From Thermoplasmata archaeon (GTDB lineage: Archaea > Thermoplasmatota > E2 > DHVEG-1 > B18-G2), in NCBI GenBank assembly GCA_021163455.1, contig JAGGWT010000019.1:1-10142 (forward strand): 10,142 nucleotides of DNA, written 5' to 3'. Each line of letters begins with the position of its first letter. Position 1 is the first letter of the stretch. A program made the position numbers and the translations under genes. Below, one piece after another: positions 6,034-10,142 of this stretch. A model generated the notes under the pieces. The model did not search any database, was not told where the DNA came from, and saw only the letters and a program-made list of their open reading frames with translations.

Positions 6034-6067
6034 AAAATAGATAAATGGGATCACAATAGGGAGGAAT

Positions 6068-6802
6068 ATGAAGGGTCTACCATGGATATGCGCTCTTCTA
6101 CCGGTTCTGATATTGTGTGTTCACGGAGCTGCGGCAATAGGGATTGATAGCTACACTGTGAACATTGAGAAAAAGGATAAGGGGTATGATGTTCATGAGA
6201 GCATCATTGTGGAGAACAACACAGAGATGAGCATGCTTCTGTGGATACAAGATGGAGCAAAGAACATTGAAATAAAACTGAACGGGAAGAACATGAGCTA
6301 CAACAGGACAGATTGTATATACCTGCTCAACATCGATAATGTTTCTTCTTTTCAGCTGTCCGTAAATTATATTTTACCGTACAACGTCTCAGTGTTCCAG
6401 AAAAACCTGATGTACAGGTGTGGGGTGTTTTCTGTAAAACTCGATGGAAAAATAATTTATGAGGGTATTAATTTGACCGGGGATAGTTCCATTCGCTTTG
6501 ACCTTAAAGGAAAAAGCGCCGGAGAGAAGAATTATCTGTACATATACACCTCGATAATCTTTGCATTCATTGCTGTGGCATCGATAATATACGCCGTGAA
6601 GGCAAGGAAAGGCGCTGAGGAGGGTTTCTATGATTCAAAAATTCTCAAGGAGGAAAGGGGTCTTCTTATGGGAGTGTTAAAAGAACTGGAGAAGAAATAC
6701 AAGAATAAAGAAATAGAAGATGGTGTGTACACCGAGCTCAAAGAGAAATACAAGAAAAAGGTAGTTGATATCGTGAGGAAACTCGAGGAACAGGAAAGCT
6801 AA
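6068..6802 (+). CDS. Single-pass membrane protein with secreted N-terminal domain and cytoplasmic coiled coil
   Basis: I do not recognise a family for this 244-residue protein. A hydrophobic signal peptide (about 1-23, ending CVHGAAA) precedes a beta-rich outer domain (24-153). One transmembrane helix (about 156-178) is followed by basic residues KARK (stop-transfer), and a charged, helical, probably coiled-coil tail (about 186-244) stays in the cytoplasm. The outer domain has six N-x-S/T sequons (Asn 50, 75, 79, 91, 106, 135), suggesting dense N-glycosylation, and two cysteines (83, 118) that could form a disulfide. The start at 6068 follows GGGAGG at unusually tight spacing. It faces rfcL and shares the CTAA stop tetranucleotide with it. 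Topology is a confident reading; the role (surface sensor, anchor or envelope component) is open. Confidence 0.8.
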   Translation: MKGLPWICALLPVLILCVHGAAAIGIDSYTVNIEKKDKGYDVHESIIVENNTEMSMLLWIQDGAKNIEIKLNGKNMSYNRTDCIYLLNIDNVSSFQLSVNYILPYNVSVFQKNLMYRCGVFSVKLDGKIIYEGINLTGDSSIRFDLKGKSAGEKNYLYIYTSIIFAFIAVASIIYAVKARKGAEEGFYDSKILKEERGLLMGVLKELEKKYKNKEIEDGVYTELKEKYKKKVVDIVRKLEEQES

Positions 6803-8190
6803 AACAATCTCTCCTGCTTCATCATTCTCCTATCTACACGATCCTTTTCTCCTTTTGGTTTGCTTGTTCTATCCGCTGAGAAAATTCTTTTAACCCGAGA
6901 TTCATCCTCAAGTATAAGTAGCATTTCCTCTTTACTCAAATCGAGCTTTTCTCTGAAATATCTGGCAAGATTTTCATCCCTTTTCATCAGATTTGCAAAC
7001 ACATCAAGAAATTCTTTTGTTTTTCTTCTGGAACAGTGACAGTATCTTCCTAATTTCTCAAGCACTTTTTCTCTTGTTTCTCTACTCTGCCTGCTGTATT
7101 TCATTTCCAGTAGCCATGAAGGGAAAGTGTATCTGGTCCGTGATGGATAGAGTCTTCTCTTTGCGGTCGCGACGCCGCCGGACATGAGGTCTGCAGCATA
7201 CCTCCACAGTGTGAATGACCTGGTTCTTCTTGCTCTACCGAGAAACACATCCGCTTTTGAAACTTTATCGTAAGCCGCTGATATATCTCTTATATCAAAG
7301 TATTCGTTCGGTATGTTTTCGGCTATCCACAGAATTATATTTTCAGGGTCCTCATCGACGGCCTGTATAGACCTTGATATTGAAGAAATGTTTTTTGTTC
7401 TGAATATCTCTCTGAGTATCTCATATATGGTATGGTCTCTATCACGATAGTTGAGAATTTTCAAGTCATCTGCTCCCACGGTTGTTCTGCCTGTACATAT
7501 GGTCTGCAAATCCCTCACAGCTGACCTTATATCTCCATTGCACCTCTCAGCGATAGATATCAAAACATCGTTGCTCACCGCCACATTTTCGGATTTTGCT
7601 ATCCTCCTCAGATAGTTTACAATATCCATCAATCTGATTTTTCTTTCATCGAATCTTATGATATCACATAAGTTTCTGAGTTCATCAGCACCTTTTATAA
7701 GCCCACGAAAATCGTTTGCTATGAGTATAATGGGATGATTTGCTCTCTTTATGGTTTCTATAATTGCTCTTTTTCCACCTCTATCGGTCAGATTAGAGGA
7801 AGTATCTTCCTTTGTCCTTCTCTCAAACAGATTGTCAGCCTCATCCAGTATAATGAGTTTTCTTTTACCTTGGCTGGAGTGGAGAAAATCTCCAGATGGA
7901 GAAAATGTCTCATGTATAGCGCCCTGCATCGCTATTCTTCTGATGTTTTCAGCATTTCTCACATCTGAAGCATTTAATTCTATGACAGTCCATCCATATT
8001 CTCTGGCAAGAGCAAGTGCTGTGCTTGTCTTCCCGATACCTGGTTTTCCATGAAGTATTATAGCTTTTTTAACTGGAATTATACCCCTGTTCCATTCCTC
8101 AGCCCATTTTCTGAGTTTTTTCTTTATCTCTGCATCTCCTATAACTTCATCGAGAGTTTTTGGTCTGTACTTCTCCGTCCAGTCTTCCAT
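6799..8190 (-). CDS. rfcL: Replication factor C large subunit (clamp loader)
   Basis: The large subunit of the archaeal RFC complex, an AAA+ ATPase that with RfcS opens and loads the PCNA clamp on primed DNA. The 463 residues are in the family range. Visible: WTEKYRP (4-10), the usual RFC start; Walker A HGKPGIGKT (47-55); NASD (73-76); Walker B LIILDEADNLF (112-122); a sensor-1 Asn in LIAND (156-160); sensor-2 region NGDIRSAVRDLQ; then the helical collar domain and a basic C-terminal tail. The last residues, KQERLF, resemble a shortened PCNA-interacting (PIP) motif. The ATG at 8190 is preferred to the in-frame TTG at 8193 since a TATA box sits 27 bases upstream without a Shine-Dalgarno. The gene ends in a 4-bp overlap with the convergent membrane-protein gene. 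Confidence 0.95.
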   Translation of the reverse strand: MEDWTEKYRPKTLDEVIGDAEIKKKLRKWAEEWNRGIIPVKKAIILHGKPGIGKTSTALALAREYGWTVIELNASDVRNAENIRRIAMQGAIHETFSPSGDFLHSSQGKRKLIILDEADNLFERRTKEDTSSNLTDRGGKRAIIETIKRANHPIILIANDFRGLIKGADELRNLCDIIRFDERKIRLMDIVNYLRRIAKSENVAVSNDVLISIAERCNGDIRSAVRDLQTICTGRTTVGADDLKILNYRDRDHTIYEILREIFRTKNISSISRSIQAVDEDPENIILWIAENIPNEYFDIRDISAAYDKVSKADVFLGRARRTRSFTLWRYAADLMSGGVATAKRRLYPSRTRYTFPSWLLEMKYSRQSRETREKVLEKLGRYCHCSRRKTKEFLDVFANLMKRDENLARYFREKLDLSKEEMLLILEDESRVKRIFSADRTSKPKGEKDRVDRRMMKQERLF

Positions 8191-8212
8191 CAAAGGATTC
8201 AGAGGTTTAAGG

Positions 8213-8222
8213 GTTTTAATAC
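8213..8222 (-). promoter_or_regulatory. TATA box of rfcL
   Basis: The minus strand reads GTATTAAAAC, centred about 27 bases upstream of the ATG at 8190. No Shine-Dalgarno lies between, so a leaderless transcript is likely. Confidence 0.55.
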
Positions 8223-8270
8223 TTTTACAATCTATTTCTCAGTGAGCAAAGATTATTCACACAGATAAGA

Positions 8271-8279
8271 TTTTAAATG
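8271..8279 (+). promoter_or_regulatory. TATA box of tRNA-Ser
   Basis: TTTTAAATG is centred about 27-28 bases before the first tRNA base at 8303, the expected distance for an archaeal stable-RNA promoter with start at or just before the mature 5' end. Confidence 0.6.
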
Positions 8280-8302
8280 TCTTATTCTTTTGGTTTTTCC
8301 AA

Positions 8303-8386
8303 GCGGGGATGGCCCAGCCAGGCACGGCGCAGGGTTGCTAACCCTGTGGGCGTATGCCCTCGTGGGTTCAAATCCCACTCCCCGCG
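8303..8386 (+). tRNA. tRNA-Ser (anticodon GCU), intron-less
   Basis: Reads AGC/AGU serine codons. The acceptor stem GCGGGGA (8303-8309) pairs perfectly with TCCCCGC (8379-8385); the discriminator is G8386, as expected for archaeal tRNA-Ser. The D stem GCC/GGC (8312-8314 with 8326-8328) has GG in its loop. The anticodon stem CAGGG/CCCTG flanks loop TTGCTAA with GCT at 8337-8339. The long class II variable arm has stem GGGC/GCCC (8348-8351 with 8356-8359), and the T arm GTGGG/CCCAC holds TTCAAAT. No intron is present. The 3' flank is CCT, so CCA is not fully encoded and must be added enzymatically. The convergent dph2 stop codon begins one base past the discriminator. Confidence 0.97.
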
Positions 8387-8387
8387 C

Positions 8388-9383
8388 CTATGTTATAGAG
8401 TCAAAAATATAATCGTCGAACTTCCTTTCCCCTATCAGTATTTCAAATTCAACAGGGGTTATTATAGGGGCATCAAACATCTCGTGATCATCCAGTGCAA
8501 TCCTTGGACATGCTGTTGATATGAAACAATCGAATTTTCCAAAATCCCTCAGCATATCTGGCTGTATTGTATCTGTAACAATAATGCAGGATTTTTTCCT
8601 CTTTTCTTCCAGCTTTTTCCTGATACTCAAGGCTACATCCATCCTGTTCTGCCCGGGTTTCTTGCTCACCAGTATACCAAAGTTTTCCGCACCCTGTGAT
8701 GCTGTTATCAGGTAAAACCTTCTTTTTATCAGTCTATCAGCCATGGCCGATATTTCATTCGGGGACGTAAGGGTCATAGAGACTGGATCTAAAGAATAGA
8801 CAGGTTTCCGGATCGATATGGAGATACCAACAGGATGAAAGGTGCCAGTTCCAACAAATACAACGGCTTCAGCATCTCTGGATACCGACGAAAAATTACA
8901 TCCAAGAACCAAACCAGGCTGTGCAATTCTTCCATCACCCTCATCTATCCTTACTCTGTAACCTCTCTTCTCAAGATTTTTTCTTATCTCGTTCAGATAT
9001 CGGATATGCTGTGCTGTTGTCACTATTGAGATATTCTTCTCTGTTACGCCACTGACTATCAGATAAGTTACAGATGATACATCAATGTCCATTATAACAT
9101 CAACAAACTTCACTGGAAAATCGATTTTCAGGTTTGGTATGGGTAGATGACCAAAGTGTAAAAGGAGGTCTGCATCCATACTCAAAGCGGTATCCACAGC
9201 CAGATCGCAGGCACCAAAACAGGGATCTGAGCTCACCAAGATATCTGCCTTCGTTTTTTCTTCCAGGATATCGATTATTTTTCTTGCATAAATTTTAAGT
9301 CCGGATGGGAGCTGGATAAGTATTCTTTTATAACCCTTTAACTCCTCAAAAGGTATTTCTATCCTGTAGCTACCCAGTATCAT
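8388..9383 (-). CDS. dph2: Diphthamide biosynthesis enzyme Dph2
   Basis: A radical-type [4Fe-4S] enzyme that cleaves S-adenosylmethionine to an aminocarboxypropyl radical and attaches it to the target histidine of translation elongation factor 2, the first step of diphthamide formation. The 331 residues match archaeal Dph2, which acts as a homodimer. The three cluster cysteines appear one per domain: DPCFGACD (Cys59, with Cys55 nearby), LGCNFSS (Cys162) and STACPRI (Cys292). LIQLPSGLK (22-30), HFGHLPIP (76-83) and VFVGTGTFHPVG (175-186) are also typical. The ATG at 9383 is preceded by GAGGT (9391-9395), which overlaps the stop of the upstream DUF401 gene; the two genes are 5 bp apart and probably cotranscribed. 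Its 3' end runs up to the opposite-strand tRNA-Ser. Confidence 0.94.
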   Translation of the reverse strand: MILGSYRIEIPFEELKGYKRILIQLPSGLKIYARKIIDILEEKTKADILVSSDPCFGACDLAVDTALSMDADLLLHFGHLPIPNLKIDFPVKFVDVIMDIDVSSVTYLIVSGVTEKNISIVTTAQHIRYLNEIRKNLEKRGYRVRIDEGDGRIAQPGLVLGCNFSSVSRDAEAVVFVGTGTFHPVGISISIRKPVYSLDPVSMTLTSPNEISAMADRLIKRRFYLITASQGAENFGILVSKKPGQNRMDVALSIRKKLEEKRKKSCIIVTDTIQPDMLRDFGKFDCFISTACPRIALDDHEMFDAPIITPVEFEILIGERKFDDYIFDSIT

Positions 9384-9388
9384 GCTAC

Positions 9389-10142
9389 CTACCTCACGAG
9401 ACCGAGCATTACGAAAATATTAAAAGGAATCAACATCACGGAATATGGGACTATTATTCTATAAAACTTGGAGGGATCAGGTTTAAGATATTCATTGGTA
9501 ACAACAACACACAGATGGAGGGGTGAAAACAGATAACTGGAAAAAGAACTGACATAGAGTACACTGGTTAAAGCTACTGTACTGTAACCAGTTATATCAA
9601 AAAGAGGTTGGAGAAGAGGATACGAGAGAGCTATAGAGCCAAGACCATGCCCCATCAGAAAAGAGAGTATAAAAGGGATTATAACTATTGCAACTAACGG
9701 GGGTATTGAATATGATTCTATCAGAGATCTTATAGACTCGATGACTCCGGAGGATATCACAGCTGCCCTGAACATCATTATACCGATTACTGCCAGAGGC
9801 ATCTTCCATGATAAACTCCTCACCACAATATCTACACTTTCCCTGAATCCGATTTTTCCAATCACAAATATCAGAATGATCCCAACAGGTAAAGATATAA
9901 TGAGTGATATTATAGAATCGAGACCAAATACCGTTGAGAGGATAAGAGAGATAACTATAGGAGCGACTATAGGGAGTACATATTTCATTTCTCTAAAGGA
10001 GGTTTTTCTTTCCTTTCTCTTTTTGTTTTTCGGGATTCCTCTCATCATTATCAAACCGAGAAACACCATGAAGAAGAATACCGGAAGTTGATAGAAGATG
10101 AATGTATAGATGTTCATGTTTGCGAAACTCTCACTGCATATC
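9389..10142 (-). CDS. DUF401-family integral membrane protein, 5' partial
   Basis: The frame is open to the right edge of the window. The first visible ATG (10117, leaving 242 residues) is probably internal: the residues before it continue in frame and DUF401 proteins are about 400 residues long. The visible part has roughly seven hydrophobic segments, with a basic cytoplasmic loop (KNKKRKERK) after the first. Two family-like motifs stand out: FLMGHGLGSIALSYPLLQP in the second half and SPLHLCVVVTNEYLK near the C-terminus. DUF401 is an uncharacterised family mostly of archaea and bacteria that resembles ion-transporter-type permeases; the substrate is unknown. It precedes dph2 by 5 bp, and its terminal codons carry the dph2 Shine-Dalgarno. 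The family is likely, from the SP-x-HLC motif and topology. Confidence 0.78.
   Translation of the reverse strand, partial: ICSESFANMNIYTFIFYQLPVFFFMVFLGLIMMRGIPKNKKRKERKTSFREMKYVLPIVAPIVISLILSTVFGLDSIISLIISLPVGIILIFVIGKIGFRESVDIVVRSLSWKMPLAVIGIMMFRAAVISSGVIESIRSLIESYSIPPLVAIVIIPFILSFLMGHGLGSIALSYPLLQPLFDITGYSTVALTSVLYVSSFSSYLFSPLHLCVVVTNEYLKPDPSKFYRIIVPYSVMLIPFNIFVMLGLVR

Noticed and set aside
8277..8519. Plus-strand frame spanning tRNA-Ser and the dph2 3' end
   Set aside because: It translates through a perfectly folded tRNA gene and antisense to dph2, so it is not a protein gene.
9741..10091. Plus-strand frame of 116 codons opposite the DUF401 gene
   Set aside because: Its hydrophobic translation mirrors the membrane segments coded on the other strand; no Shine-Dalgarno or TATA box was seen.
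10117..10117. ATG at 10117 as the true start of the DUF401 protein
   Set aside because: The frame stays open to the window edge and about 160 residues of the expected family length would be missing, so the ATG is probably internal.

Overview
The window reads as a compact archaeal chromosome segment. It carries a clamp-loader large subunit (RfcL), a diphthamide enzyme (Dph2), an archaeal-type UMP kinase, an FtsZ2-type tubulin paired with a small ribbon-helix-helix regulator, and an intron-less tRNA-Ser. Several genes have BRE/TATA-like promoters about 27-30 bp upstream of an ATG and no Shine-Dalgarno sequence, which is the layout of leaderless archaeal mRNAs. Moderate GC, leaderless starts and a large secreted-type gingipain (C25) peptidase point to a euryarchaeote, perhaps a Thermoplasmata-like protein degrader. 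That lineage guess is inference only.

Layout. 1-2832 (+) is the 3' part of a large C25 peptidase with accessory beta domains, cut by the left edge. 2853-3284 (-) is a PEBP/YbhB-like protein. 3285-3476 is a divergent control region containing a strong TATA box, five TTTGTC/GACAAA half-sites in helical register and a perfect 15-bp inverted repeat. 3477-3704 (+) is a CdrS-like regulator, followed by a hairpin-rich spacer and ftsZ (3788-4888, +). Converging on ftsZ is a translationally coupled minus-strand pair: an unknown archaeal protein (5567-5992), then pyrH (4885-5574). A short divergent promoter leads to a glycosylation-site-rich single-pass membrane protein (6068-6802, +), which meets rfcL (6799-8190, -). 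tRNA-Ser(GCU) (8303-8386, +) abuts the end of dph2 (8388-9383, -). dph2 lies 5 bp downstream of a DUF401-type membrane protein (9389 to the right edge, -).

How the parts fit. The clearest functional unit is cdrS-ftsZ. By analogy with haloarchaea, where the RHH protein CdrS is encoded next to ftsZ2 and regulates cell division, this looks like a self-regulated division operon. The operator-like array in front of cdrS and the foldable spacer in front of ftsZ are the most interesting non-coding signals here. Most other genes are housekeeping (pyrimidine nucleotide synthesis, replication, translation-factor modification). They are packed so tightly that two convergent pairs share a CTAA tetranucleotide as stop codons for both genes. 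I saw no CRISPR array, insertion sequence, prophage or recognisable defence system.
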